A DNA stretch of 64,000 nt from Bradyrhizobium sp. AZCC 1719. GTDB lineage: Bacteria; Pseudomonadota; Alphaproteobacteria; Rhizobiales; Xanthobacteraceae. The first letter of the stretch is position 1. The number at the start of each line of letters is the position of its first letter. The stretch lies in contig NZ_JAZHRU010000001.1 in NCBI RefSeq assembly GCF_036924525.1, positions 4,555,001 to 4,619,000 on the forward strand, in the 5' to 3' direction. The notes under the pieces were generated by a model. That model was not told where the DNA came from. It did no database searches and saw only the letters and a program-made list of their open reading frames with translations. Of this stretch, positions 16,432 through 25,288 are shown in pieces. Position numbers and translations under genes: made by a program.

Positions 16432-17394
16432 ATGTCGACATTCGCAAGCGCGAAGTATCGTCACCGGCTGCCCCAGCTCGATGGCCGCCGGTTCCTGACC
16501 GATGGAGGGTTAGAGACGACGCTGATTTTCCACGAAGGCTGGGATCTACCAATGTTCCAAGCCTTCACGTTGCTTGAGAGCGAGCGTGGGCGAGCGGCGC
16601 TGCGCGCCTATTTCGATCGGTATGTCCCTCTAGCAGTCAATCACGGGGTAGGCTTTGTCCTGGAAAGCCCGACTTGGCGCGCCAATCCCGAGTGGGGAGC
16701 AAAGATCGGCTACGGCCGGGATGCCTTGGCACGTCTCAACCATGCCGCCATCCATCTCATGCGCGAAGTGCGCGAAGCCTACGAGAACGAGCGGACGCCC
16801 ATTGTCATCAGTGGCTGTATCGGTCCGCGCGGCGATGGCTATGATCCGGGCAAGGTGATGAGCGTCAACGAGGCCGAAGCTTATCATAGTTGGCAAGTTA
16901 GCGTTCTGCGTGACGCCGGCGCTGATATGGTTTCAGCATTCACGATGAACAACTTCAACGAGGCGCTCGGTGTCACGCGCGCCGCGCAAGCGGCGCAAAT
17001 ACCGTGTGTCATTTCCTTCACGGTCGAGACAGATGGCCGGCTGCCAACCGGCGACAGTCTGGCCGACGTAGTTGAAGCGCTAGACGCGGCGACCGGTCGG
17101 GCATCGGCCTACTACATGATCAACTGCGCCCACCCCACGCATTTTGAAGGCGCGCTGGATCCCGACGCACCATGGATGAAGCGTTTGCGCGGCCTGCGGG
17201 CCAATTCGTCGCGGCGCACCCATGCGGAGCTCGACAACGCGACCGAGCTGGACGCAGGCAATCCTGTGGAGCTCGGCGTTCAATATGCCGATCTGTCGCG
17301 GCGATTCCCGCACATCAACGTGCTTGGCGGCTGCTGCGGAACAGACCACCGTCACATAGAGTGCATTGGCTTGGCCTGCAGCGTTCCCGCCTAG
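16432..17394 (+). CDS. Homocysteine S-methyltransferase-family protein
   Basis: A 320-residue (beta/alpha)8 zinc enzyme of the MmuM/betaine-homocysteine methyltransferase type, which transfers a methyl group from S-methylmethionine or a related donor to homocysteine. Zinc ligands are visible as the cysteine in YYMINCAHPTHFE and the pair in VLGGCCGTDHRHIE near the C-terminus. The N-terminal TDGGLETTLIFHEG is also typical. GAGGAGAGGCGAG precedes ATG 16432; the much longer ORF from 16258 would overlap the divergent promoter region. Probably controlled by the divergent TetR gene. The methyl donor is not determinable. Confidence 0.88.
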   Translation: MSTFASAKYRHRLPQLDGRRFLTDGGLETTLIFHEGWDLPMFQAFTLLESERGRAALRAYFDRYVPLAVNHGVGFVLESPTWRANPEWGAKIGYGRDALARLNHAAIHLMREVREAYENERTPIVISGCIGPRGDGYDPGKVMSVNEAEAYHSWQVSVLRDAGADMVSAFTMNNFNEALGVTRAAQAAQIPCVISFTVETDGRLPTGDSLADVVEALDAATGRASAYYMINCAHPTHFEGALDPDAPWMKRLRGLRANSSRRTHAELDNATELDAGNPVELGVQYADLSRRFPHINVLGGCCGTDHRHIECIGLACSVPA

Positions 17395-18028
17395 ATCAGT
17401 ATCCAATGCGCCCGTCTCCTGGTGTTCAAGCTATGGCCGAGGCTTGTGAGGAGCGCATCTCACGCATGGTGCAGGCAAATTTCCCTCATTGCCTCACGCT
17501 GCCTGCAACCACTGGTACCAAACCACCATAATCCTACCGTGGCAAGTTGCCGCATGCTGAGCGGCCTGCACAGCGTGAACGCGAGTGATCGACACGAACA
17601 TATCGTCGCCGGTGGAAGGCGTAGTGAACGAACGCTGTTCTTGCCTGAGAGATTAGAGATTAAATCTTCACCTCAGGTTGACCAAATCGAGCATGGCCAT
17701 CGACTGGGAAATTGCGTGCCCCACAGGACAACGATAAGGTGCAACCGCAACGGGCGGAAGTTCGTGTAGTTGTGAGGTTGCTTGTTTCCGAATCTGTCCG
17801 GTGCGGCATTTGTCGACGATGGTTGCGACGAGCGCGTCGACGCGTCCGCAGGGTCGCGCTCTTCAGCAGTGCGCGTTCAGCTTGCGCGTCATCGGATCGT
17901 AGCCAGCCACCAATACAACCAGAGTGACCTTTTGAATAATACGCCCGACAGACGCTAGGCCATCCGATCGATATGCAACCTGTGCGTGCCACGCTTTGTT
18001 GTGATTAATGCTTGCTTTTTTGTGATTA
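17395..18028. other. Intergenic region, nothing recognised
   Basis: About 630 bp between the methyltransferase and the AraC-type gene. ORFs here are short, overlap one another and resemble no family. I saw no tRNA, repeat or terminator with a T-run. It may hold decayed sequence plus the promoter of the regulator. Confidence 0.45.
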
Positions 18029-19045
18029 ATGCTGGGGGATAAAAAGAAGAGACAGCTATTTTACGGCGCGGTCGGCTCGCCGACCTCGCAGGTTGTCGTC
18101 AATTTCGAGTTGGGTGACCCCGGCGCGCTTGCCGACCTGCTCTCGCGTCGCTTCTCCCCTGTCAAAATCCTGCCCATTGATGTGGCGCCGCTCAGTGCCG
18201 TGTCAGGGACCTACGGCGCCTATGCCGGAATCGACTTCAGCCGCACGCGTTACACGGGCGACTTCAGCCTCGTCCCGCAGCACCTCTACGACGGTGTGTT
18301 TTTCTACTTTCCCGTCCATGGCCACATGCTTGTCGACCTGGGAAGAGAGCGGCATCTCGGCACGACCACCAAGGCGATCGCGGCCGAGGGCTTCGCCTAC
18401 CGGTCGATGACTTTTTCAGGCAACTTTGCCAAGCGCGGCGTGGTGATCTCTCGTCCGCTTCTCGCTGAGAGACTGTCGATTTTGCTCGGGCGACCGATTG
18501 TCGAGAAGCCACTCTTCGAACCCGTGGTCAATGCCGGAATCCCCGGATTGCAGGGCCTTCAGGCGCTTGTCGAGTTTGCGACGGGAGTCGAATTCCGGCC
18601 AGCGCTCGACGTCGGAACGCTCACAGTCCACCGTCTCCATGAGATGTTCCTCGACATGATCTTGGAGGCCTGGCCCCACAGCTATTCAAAGGCCCTACAC
18701 AAACCTTCGGCTTCTATCGCACCGCGTCACGTAAAACTCGTGCTCGATTTTATCGCGGAGCACCCGAACGCATCCGCGAGCGGGGCCGAACTTGCCGCGA
18801 TTTCAGGCGTCAGCCTGCGCTCGCTGCAGGCCGGATTCCGGCAGTTCGCCGGCATGTCCATTGCTGCCTACCAGCGCCAAGTCCGGCTCGAGAGAGCCCA
18901 CAGAGATCTTGTCAGAAATTCAGCTCTTCCGATCGAGGACATCGCCCTCAAATGGGGCTTCACCAATGCCGGCCGCTTCAGCCGCTACTTCCGCGAAGCC
19001 TATGGCGTCAGTCCTTTCGCCGTGGCTCGAAAGGGCGCGCAGTGA
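18029..19045 (+). CDS. AraC-family transcriptional regulator
   Basis: A 338-residue regulator whose last about 110 residues carry the double HTH of the AraC family (AELAAISGVSLRSLQAGFRQ and PIEDIALKWGFTNAGRFSRY), ending FREAYGVSPFAVAR. The first about 200 residues match the cupin-like AraC_binding_2 type sensor (VFFYFPVHGHMLVDL region). It lies on the same strand and 130 bp upstream of the type I exporter genes, so it is a candidate regulator of the secretion locus. That link is inferred from position only. Confidence 0.88.
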   Translation: MLGDKKKRQLFYGAVGSPTSQVVVNFELGDPGALADLLSRRFSPVKILPIDVAPLSAVSGTYGAYAGIDFSRTRYTGDFSLVPQHLYDGVFFYFPVHGHMLVDLGRERHLGTTTKAIAAEGFAYRSMTFSGNFAKRGVVISRPLLAERLSILLGRPIVEKPLFEPVVNAGIPGLQGLQALVEFATGVEFRPALDVGTLTVHRLHEMFLDMILEAWPHSYSKALHKPSASIAPRHVKLVLDFIAEHPNASASGAELAAISGVSLRSLQAGFRQFAGMSIAAYQRQVRLERAHRDLVRNSALPIEDIALKWGFTNAGRFSRYFREAYGVSPFAVARKGAQ

Positions 19046-19175
19046 TGACGGCGCCGAGATCCTATGCGTTGCTTTCCCTTTCTGCGCGAATCATTGAACG
19101 ACGGGAGGCTGACAAAATCCTGCACGACTGTCCGCCGGAACCCGGAATGTGCTGGCTGGGTGTGACGTCTGGATC

Positions 19176-21362
19176 ATGAATATAGTTGCCGATACTCGTT
19201 ACGTGCCTGCGGAGCCAACGGGCGGCAATCGTCCCGCGTTCCCGGTGTCGCTCCTCTCCTTCATCCTGGTCGCCAAATTCCTCGGTGTCCCGGCCGATCC
19301 GGCGCAGATCGCCCATGACCACGGCGCGCCAGGTGAAGGCTACCGCCTGGAAGATCTTGCCAGGATCGCCAAGCGTCTGAACATCGTCGCCAGGATCAAG
19401 CCTGTCGCCCTTGCGGAACTCCACAAGGTGCCGTTGCCGGCGCTCGCCGAATTGAAAGACGGTGAGGCTGCCATCCTGCTCAAGGTCGACCAGCAGCCGG
19501 ACGGGACGCGCTTCCTGATCCAGCGCGGCGATGGCGAACGCCCCGAAGTGTGGTCGGCGGAAGATTTCGATGGCAAATATGCCGGGCGTTTGCTCCTCAT
19601 GACGACGCGTGAGCTGATGGCCGGCGCTACGCGCCCCTTCGACATCAGCTGGTTCATTCCTGCCCTCGTGAAATATCGCGGGCCGCTGCGCGACGTCCTG
19701 ATCGGGTCCTTCTTCCTGCAACTGATGGGGCTGATTTCGCCCATTTTCTTCCAGCTCGTCATCGACAAGGTGCTCGTCCATCAGTCGCTGACGACGCTCG
19801 ACGTGCTGGCCGTAGGGCTCTCGGCGGTGCTGATCTTCGAAACCGGATTGTCAGCGCTGCGCAACTGGCTGTTCGCTCACACCACCAATCGCGTCGACAG
19901 CGAGCTTTCGGCGCAGCTGTTCCGGCACCTTCTCAACCTGCCGCTGTCATATTTCGAGGCACGCCGCGTCGGTGACAGCGTCGCCCGAGTGCGCGAGCTC
20001 GATCGCATCCGCGAGTTCCTTACCTCGAACGCCGTCACCGTCGTGATCGATCTCTTCTTCACGATCGTCTTCTTCGCGGTCATGTACGCCTATAGCCCGT
20101 TGCTGACCCTGATCGTCACACTGTCGATCCCGCTCTATCTCGCCATCTCCATCCTCATAACGCCGACGCTGCGCGCCCGTCTCGACGAGAAATTCCGCCG
20201 CGGCGCGGAGAACCAGTCCTTCCTCGTCGAAAGCGTCACGGGCATCGGCACACTGAAGGCGATGGCGGTCGAGCCGCAGATGCGGGCGAAATGGGAAAAG
20301 CAGTTCGCGGGCTACACCAGCACCGGATTTCAGGTCGCGACGCTTGCGAACTGGGGCAGCCATCTCATCCAGCTGGTGTCCAAGCTGACCACGGTTGCGA
20401 TCCTGTTTTTCGGAGCAAAGGCAGTGATTGCCGGCGACCTCTCGGTAGGGTCGCTCGTCGCTTTCAACATGCTCTCTGGGCGTGTCGCACAACCGATCCT
20501 GCGCCTCTCCCAGCTCTGGCAGGACTTTCAGCAGGTCCGCATCTCGGTCGACCGGCTCGGAGACGTGCTGAACGCGCCGGCCGAGCCCGATCACAATCCA
20601 AACCGCGCAAGCCTTCCTCCGATCAAGGGAGCGGTGAACTTCGATCGGGTTCGTTTCCGCTATCGTCCCGACGCGCCGGAGGCTCTGCGCGGAATCACGC
20701 TTGCCGTCCAGCCGGGCGAGATGATCGGTATCGTCGGGCCCTCCGGCTCGGGCAAGTCGACGCTGACGAAGCTGGTGCAGCGTCTCTACGTTCCGGAGCA
20801 GGGCAGGGTGCTGGTCGACGGTGTCGATCTCGCGTTGGTCGACCCGGCGTGGCTGCGCCGGCAAATCGGCATCGTGCTCCAGGAGAACATCCTGTTCAAC
20901 CGTTCGGTGCGCGAAAACATCGCGCTGGCCGACACAACCATGCCGATGGAGCGGGTCATCGCAGCCGCCCAGCTCGCCGGCGCGCACGACTTCATCCTCG
21001 GGCTCTCGCACGGCTACGACACGGTGATCGACGAGCGGGGCGGCAATCTCTCGGGCGGGCAACGCCAGCGCATTGCCATCGCTCGCGCGCTGATCGGCAA
21101 TCCGCGCATCCTGATCCTCGACGAGGCGACCAGCGCCCTCGACGCCGAGAGCGAGGAAGTCATCCAGCATAACCTCGCCGGCATTGCTCGCGGCCGCACT
21201 GTTATCATCATCGCGCACCGTCTCTCCGCCGTGCGCCAGTGCGACAGGATCGTCACCGTCGAGGCCGGCGAAATCACCGAAACCGGGGATCACCAGACGC
21301 TGCTTCGATCGGGCGGCCGCTACGCCCAGCTCTATACCAAGCAAATGGGGCGTAGCACGTGA
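19176..21362 (+). CDS. Type I secretion ABC exporter, HlyB-like with degenerate C39 domain
   Basis: A 728-residue inner-membrane exporter. Residues about 20-135 form a C39-peptidase-like domain lacking a catalytic cysteine (LLSFILVAKFLGVPADPAQI), as in HlyB, where it binds unfolded substrate rather than cleaving a leader. Six transmembrane helices follow (about 155-450). The ATPase has Walker A GPSGSGKST (about residue 525), signature LSGGQRQR, Walker B ILILDEATSALD and H-loop AHRL. The ATG at 19176 gives a start just before the C39-like domain; a GTG at 19149 is possible. Its stop overlaps the adaptor start by four bases. The likely substrate is the giant RTX protein. Confidence 0.93.
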   Translation: MNIVADTRYVPAEPTGGNRPAFPVSLLSFILVAKFLGVPADPAQIAHDHGAPGEGYRLEDLARIAKRLNIVARIKPVALAELHKVPLPALAELKDGEAAILLKVDQQPDGTRFLIQRGDGERPEVWSAEDFDGKYAGRLLLMTTRELMAGATRPFDISWFIPALVKYRGPLRDVLIGSFFLQLMGLISPIFFQLVIDKVLVHQSLTTLDVLAVGLSAVLIFETGLSALRNWLFAHTTNRVDSELSAQLFRHLLNLPLSYFEARRVGDSVARVRELDRIREFLTSNAVTVVIDLFFTIVFFAVMYAYSPLLTLIVTLSIPLYLAISILITPTLRARLDEKFRRGAENQSFLVESVTGIGTLKAMAVEPQMRAKWEKQFAGYTSTGFQVATLANWGSHLIQLVSKLTTVAILFFGAKAVIAGDLSVGSLVAFNMLSGRVAQPILRLSQLWQDFQQVRISVDRLGDVLNAPAEPDHNPNRASLPPIKGAVNFDRVRFRYRPDAPEALRGITLAVQPGEMIGIVGPSGSGKSTLTKLVQRLYVPEQGRVLVDGVDLALVDPAWLRRQIGIVLQENILFNRSVRENIALADTTMPMERVIAAAQLAGAHDFILGLSHGYDTVIDERGGNLSGGQRQRIAIARALIGNPRILILDEATSALDAESEEVIQHNLAGIARGRTVIIIAHRLSAVRQCDRIVTVEAGEITETGDHQTLLRSGGRYAQLYTKQMGRST

Positions 21363-22825
21363 CCGCCTGGGTGGCCGATCGCTTTCCGACGCTTGCCAAG
21401 CACTGGGCCGTGCTGCGGACGAGCTGGAGCATGCAGAACGAGGCCGATCGCAACAGACGGCCACTTTCCGATCACGAGTTCCTGCCGGCCGCTCTCGAGA
21501 TCATGGAGAAGCCGCCGAGCCCCGGCCTGCGCATGCTGCTGCTGATGACCTGCGGCTTCTTCACCGCCGCTCTGGTCTGGTCCGTCATCGGCACGGTCGA
21601 CGTCGTGGCGGTGGCGAGCGGCAAGATCATCCCGTCGAGCAAGGTCAAGACCATCCAGCCGATGGAGATCGGCTCGGTGCGCGCCATCCATGTCACCAAC
21701 GGCCAGCATGTCGAAGAAGGCCAGCTTCTCGTCGAACTCGACCCGACGCTCGCGACAGCCGATGAGGCGCAGGCGCGCCAGAACCTGCAGGCGTCGAAGG
21801 TCATCCAGGCCCGCAACGCGGCTCTCCTCGCCTATCTCGACGGCCGGCCGACCGGCTTTGTCGCGCCGGACGATACGCCCGTCGCGACGCTCGCGGTGGA
21901 AGAGCAATTCGTCCGTGCCAGTATCGCGGAATACGAGGCGCAGGTCGCGAGCCTCCAGCAGCAGATCGCGCAGCGCGCGGCCGAGCTCACGTCGGCCGAG
22001 GTCGAGATCAATAAACTCCGTCTCACGCTCCCGCTCGTCGATCAGTCGCTCGAAGCCCGCCGGCTGCTTACCGAACAGGGCAATTTCGCGCGCCTGAGGC
22101 TGCTCGAATACGAGCAGCAGCGCATCGAGCATATCCAGAATGTCGACGTGCAGCTTGCCAATGCCGCGCGGGCACGCGCCGCGATGACGGCGCTCGAGGC
22201 CGAAATCCGCAAGCTGCGCGAGACGTTCGGCAAGACCGCCGTGACCGAGATGGTCCAGGCCCGCGACAAGGCCCAGCTTGCGGCCGAAGATTTGCGCAAG
22301 ACCACACGGCGGCGCGAGTTTTTGCAATTGCGCGCGCCGGTCGCCGGAACGGTGCAGCAGCTCGTGGTCGCGACGATCGGCGGTGTCGTGCAGCCGGCCC
22401 AGCCCCTGATGATCGTCGTTCCCGACGGCGCCGAGATCGAGGTCGAGGCCCATGTCCTCAACAAGGACATCGGCTTTATCCGGGAAGGTCAGCCCGTGCG
22501 GGTCAAGCTGGAGGCGTTCCCTTTCACCGACCATGGGCTCGTGCCGGGGATCGTCGAGGGCATCAGCCGCGATGCGATCGATCTCTCGCAATCGCAATCG
22601 AATGGGCCGCAGCGCGACGAGAAGAACCGGCCGGTCCAGCCCGGCCTCGTCTACGCGGCGCGCATCCGCCTTCTGGAGACGAGCATCCGCGTCCGCGATC
22701 GCCAGCAGGCGCTGGGCCCCGGTCTCTCTGTGCAAGCCGAGATCAAGACCGGCGAGCGGCGGATCATCCAATATCTGCTGTCTCCGATCATGCAGGCCCT
22801 CGACGAGGCGGGCCGGGAACGGTGA
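21359..22825 (+). CDS. Type I secretion membrane fusion protein (HlyD family)
   Basis: A 488-residue periplasmic adaptor linking the ABC exporter to an outer-membrane channel. One N-terminal transmembrane helix (LLLMTCGFFTAALVWSVIG, about residues 60-80) is followed by a biotinyl-lipoyl-like half motif (VVAVASGKIIPSSKVKTIQP), a long coiled-coil region (about 110-320) and the second lipoyl and barrel domains (LRAPVAGTVQQLVVATIGG onward). The start is GTG, overlapping the exporter stop, so the two are translationally coupled. No TolC-like gene is present in the window, so the channel must come from elsewhere. Confidence 0.92.
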   Translation: MTAWVADRFPTLAKHWAVLRTSWSMQNEADRNRRPLSDHEFLPAALEIMEKPPSPGLRMLLLMTCGFFTAALVWSVIGTVDVVAVASGKIIPSSKVKTIQPMEIGSVRAIHVTNGQHVEEGQLLVELDPTLATADEAQARQNLQASKVIQARNAALLAYLDGRPTGFVAPDDTPVATLAVEEQFVRASIAEYEAQVASLQQQIAQRAAELTSAEVEINKLRLTLPLVDQSLEARRLLTEQGNFARLRLLEYEQQRIEHIQNVDVQLANAARARAAMTALEAEIRKLRETFGKTAVTEMVQARDKAQLAAEDLRKTTRRREFLQLRAPVAGTVQQLVVATIGGVVQPAQPLMIVVPDGAEIEVEAHVLNKDIGFIREGQPVRVKLEAFPFTDHGLVPGIVEGISRDAIDLSQSQSNGPQRDEKNRPVQPGLVYAARIRLLETSIRVRDRQQALGPGLSVQAEIKTGERRIIQYLLSPIMQALDEAGRER

Positions 22826-23521
22826 CGACGCGAACTTCAAACAGGTCGTGAAGGACAAGCCCGTTGGCATCCGTCCGATCGTCAGCCAGCTCGTCGATCC
22901 CGCCGTGCTGGAGAAGATGAAGGTGCGGCTGGGGCCGAGTTGCGGTCGTGACGATGAGCGCGGGGGATCATGGAGGCCATGATCCGATGCGCGAAAGCGG
23001 AGTGTCCGACAAGGACACCGCAGACGCGATGTCAAGCCTCGTTGAATGACAGTTGCATGACGGCATAGATTCGTTTTGCGGCCGATGCCGCGCCCGCTCG
23101 GAGCCTCGCTTACGGAAGGGAAGGAACGCCTGAGTTTCCGTCCCAAGAAGGCCCTGAGCTCCCCGGGCCGGCAGTTGTAAACAGACACAAAGCGTATCGG
23201 ACGGACAAATCGCGCAACATTTTTGGCGTGCGTCGCCTTTTCGTCTTGAGGTTGTGGCGGGTTAATGTTCAATGAACGCCGAAGGAGGGGCAGTGGGGCT
23301 GTTTCCGACACCTGCGACAGGAACGATACGCCTGTTTTCCCGTTTCGGCCGGTCAGGTCGAATGGGGAGGGCGAGGCGCGTGGAACCATGCAGGTGAACG
23401 GTTTTCTCGTGCCGGCACATCGGCGGCCCGGACGGGCCGCAGGCCGCTGCGGCAGCCTCACATGCCCGATGATCACGACACGCCCCGTTGGGCGGATTGA
23501 AACTTGCGGGAGGACAGGCCT
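22826..23521 (+). other. Non-coding stretch containing an acyltransferase remnant
   Basis: About 700 bp between the adaptor and the acyltransferase. It opens with the truncated acyltransferase copy (22830-22928, separate entry). The rest holds no recognisable gene and presumably contains a promoter for the acyltransferase-immunity-toxin part. A lone phrase ending GATTGAAAC at 23493 resembles a CRISPR repeat end but occurs once only. Confidence 0.45.
22830..22928 (+). pseudogene. Truncated second copy of toxin-activating acyltransferase
   Basis: Thirty-three codons beginning five bases after the adaptor stop encode the same segment as codons 161-193 of the intact acyltransferase (FKQVVKDKP ... 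VLEKMKV). I count 12 differences in 99 bases, nine of them silent, so 31 of 33 residues are the same. The frame continues to a stop at 22982 without further similarity. It is the 3' part of a duplicate whose 5' two-thirds were deleted. Confidence 0.8.
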
Positions 23522-24139
23522 GTGGCGAAGAATGCGAACGAGAAGGCGGCAGCCGGCAAGCCGGCGCTGAACGGGATCAACGGCGGGGCTGCGGCCGAGC
23601 AGGCGAGCCCGACGGATCGCGCGCTCGATCCGCAATTGCTGGCGCAGATCAGCGCGTTCAAGACCAGGATCCAGGCCGGCGTCGGCGAGGTGGTCCTCGC
23701 GATGCTGAACCTGCCGCGTTATCGCAACCAGACCCTGGCCGATGTCATGCATCTGGTGGTCGAGCCGATGACCCGCGACCGCATCGCCATCGCGAAGGCG
23801 GGCGGCGAGGGCAAGGTCGAGGAGACCGCTGGCATCGCGATCTGGGCCAGCGTGTCCGACGAGGTCGACGCCAAGATACGCGAGCAGATCCAGGCGCGCG
23901 TGTTTCCGGTCCGCCTCAAGGCCGAGGACTGGAACAGCGGCGAGACCACTTGGCTGCTCGACGTCATCGCGCCCTCGCAAAAGGTCGCCACCGCCGTGCT
24001 CGCGAACTTCAAGCAGGTCGTGAAAGACAAGCCGGTGCGGATTCATCCGATCGTCAGCCAGCTCGTCGACCCGGCGGTGCTCGAGAAGATGAAGGTGCGG
24101 CCGGTGGGCGAGGCGGAGGGCAAAGCGAAAGACGCCTGA
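23522..24139 (+). CDS. Toxin-activating lysine acyltransferase (HlyC/TAAT family)
   Basis: A 205-residue cytosolic protein resembling HlyC, which moves fatty acyl chains from acyl-ACP to internal lysines of RTX toxins before secretion. The matched region is about residues 55-195: NLPRYRNQTLADVMHLVVEP, then IAIWASVSDEVDAKI and LKAEDWNSGETTWLLDVIAP. D147 (LLDVIAP) aligns with the catalytic Asp92 of HlyC. The position of catalytic His23 seems occupied by Y67, with H77 nearby. The GTG at 23522 is chosen because GGGAGG lies eight bases upstream. It lies in the exporter-toxin gene order, so the giant RTX protein is its likely target. Confidence 0.85.
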   Translation: MAKNANEKAAAGKPALNGINGGAAAEQASPTDRALDPQLLAQISAFKTRIQAGVGEVVLAMLNLPRYRNQTLADVMHLVVEPMTRDRIAIAKAGGEGKVEETAGIAIWASVSDEVDAKIREQIQARVFPVRLKAEDWNSGETTWLLDVIAPSQKVATAVLANFKQVVKDKPVRIHPIVSQLVDPAVLEKMKVRPVGEAEGKAKDA

Positions 24140-24266
24140 CCGCCGATCGTTGAATTCAGCTTTTGGTTTTCAATCGTTCGAGATCAATCCCAACGCGGAA
24201 ATCTATGGGTACACTATGGCGATTGATCGTACAGTTGCGCGGGATCGTCATCGAGGAGAAGATTTC

Positions 24267-24395
24267 ATGGTATTCCGCGACAACTTTGTCGAGGTTCAGC
24301 CGGGATTCCTCATAGACCCGCTGTTGAAGCTTCGACGCGAAACCAGTCGCGTGACGTGGTGCGATCGGATGATCTGCGCGAGGAGGGCTGCATGA
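24267..24395 (+). CDS. Small ORF before the immunity gene
   Basis: A 42-residue ORF starting MVFRDNFVEVQPGFLIDPLL. It has a good ribosome site (GAGGAG, eight bases from ATG 24267), and its TGA overlaps the ATG of the next gene as ATGA, which suggests translational coupling. It resembles no family known to me. It could be a short leader peptide, a small partner of the immunity protein, or a shifted fragment of it. Confidence 0.4.
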   Translation: MVFRDNFVEVQPGFLIDPLLKLRRETSRVTWCDRMICARRAA

Positions 24396-25288
24396 GCGGC
24401 AAAGTGTGGTTCAGCAGTGTGATGAGCAACTACCTCATCGGCAACAAACAAGGGCTTCGCGACAAATACTACGGAGAAGACTGGGAGCCGGCGCAACACG
24501 AGGTGATCCGAGCCAGCGCCAAAGTCCTTGAGGCAATGGAGAAGCATACGCACGGCTATGCGCTCGAGCGGACGGACTTTCCAGAGGCGACGGCGGTCTT
24601 CGACAAGAAGTGTTTTAGGCGTGTCGGAGACCTATTTGTTGTCGGAAGATTCTATGCGGTAAAAGAACGATTGGCCGAAGTGTTAGCGCGCTTCGATCTT
24701 GGAAATGGCGGCTTGGTTCCGTTTCCAATTTTTCAGGAAGATTTGAAGACGCCAGTCGAAGGAAAATTTTATTACCTGAATTTTGGCGCCAGAAAACGAA
24801 CCATTCTACCGAACGAAAGCAAAAATGTTGAGCTGGTCGCCTCGAATAGCGCTACGGGCGTAGAGATCTGGAAAGTAAACCCTTGGGCCGAGGACGGCGA
24901 TGTCGCTCTTTCCGCGGCGGCTTTGGCCGGCCCGGACCTATGGATCGAGGAGATTGTCCGCGACGGACTTTTTATGAGCGAGGCATTGGCCGCCGCGTTG
25001 CGTGAAGCGAAATTCAAGATCGATTTCGAGCTTAAAGAGTGCGCCGGATTGTGGAGAAGGTGCAATGACCGAGTACTTCCGCGGCCGGCTCTTCGGTTTC
25101 GAAATCCAGCACATCATCCCGCTGGAAGTATTTACCGGCAAAACCCCTGCGGCGGAAAGGGCGGCCGGCTTTCTGCAATCAATTGGCGTCGATTTGAATG
25201 CCAGAGGGAACAAGATTGCGCTGCTCATCAGCACGGTGACACGCGACGCGGTGCTGAACGCTTCGGCCACCGTACAAGCTGCTTTTAA
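24392..25288 (+). CDS. Imm11 (DUF1629)-family immunity protein, 3' end altered
   Basis: The ORF gives 298 residues, of which the first about 218 match the Imm11 family: FRRVGDLFVVGRFYAVKERL, then NGGLVPFPIFQED, FYYLNFGARKRTIL and DLWIEEIVRDGLFMSEAL. Imm11 proteins are immediate neighbours of nuclease-type polymorphic toxins and are thought to block them. GAGGAGG precedes ATG 24392. The last about 80 residues are out-of-frame reading through the giant gene, so the native stop seems lost. Removing one GC at 25041-25044 would give an ending CRIVEKVQ with TGA overlapping the toxin ATG. The gene is AT-richer than the downstream repeats. Confidence 0.78.
   Translation: MSGKVWFSSVMSNYLIGNKQGLRDKYYGEDWEPAQHEVIRASAKVLEAMEKHTHGYALERTDFPEATAVFDKKCFRRVGDLFVVGRFYAVKERLAEVLARFDLGNGGLVPFPIFQEDLKTPVEGKFYYLNFGARKRTILPNESKNVELVASNSATGVEIWKVNPWAEDGDVALSAAALAGPDLWIEEIVRDGLFMSEALAAALREAKFKIDFELKECAGLWRRCNDRVLPRPALRFRNPAHHPAGSIYRQNPCGGKGGRLSAINWRRFECQREQDCAAHQHGDTRRGAERFGHRTSCF

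Noticed and set aside
17422..17992. Several 60-115 codon ORFs after the methyltransferase gene
   Set aside because: They overlap on both strands, lack ribosome sites, and their composition is unlike the neighbouring proteins.
19149..19175. Earlier GTG start for the ABC exporter
   Set aside because: It adds nine residues before the usual start of the C39-like domain; the ATG is simpler, though neither ribosome site is strong.
23484..23506. Sequence ending GATTGAAAC after a GCCCCGTTGGGC palindrome, like a CRISPR repeat end
   Set aside because: Only one copy; no spaced repeats or cas genes nearby.
24150..24266. Upstream in-frame extension of the small ORF to a TTG at 24150
   Set aside because: The ATG at 24267 has a strong ribosome site; the extension has no coding evidence.
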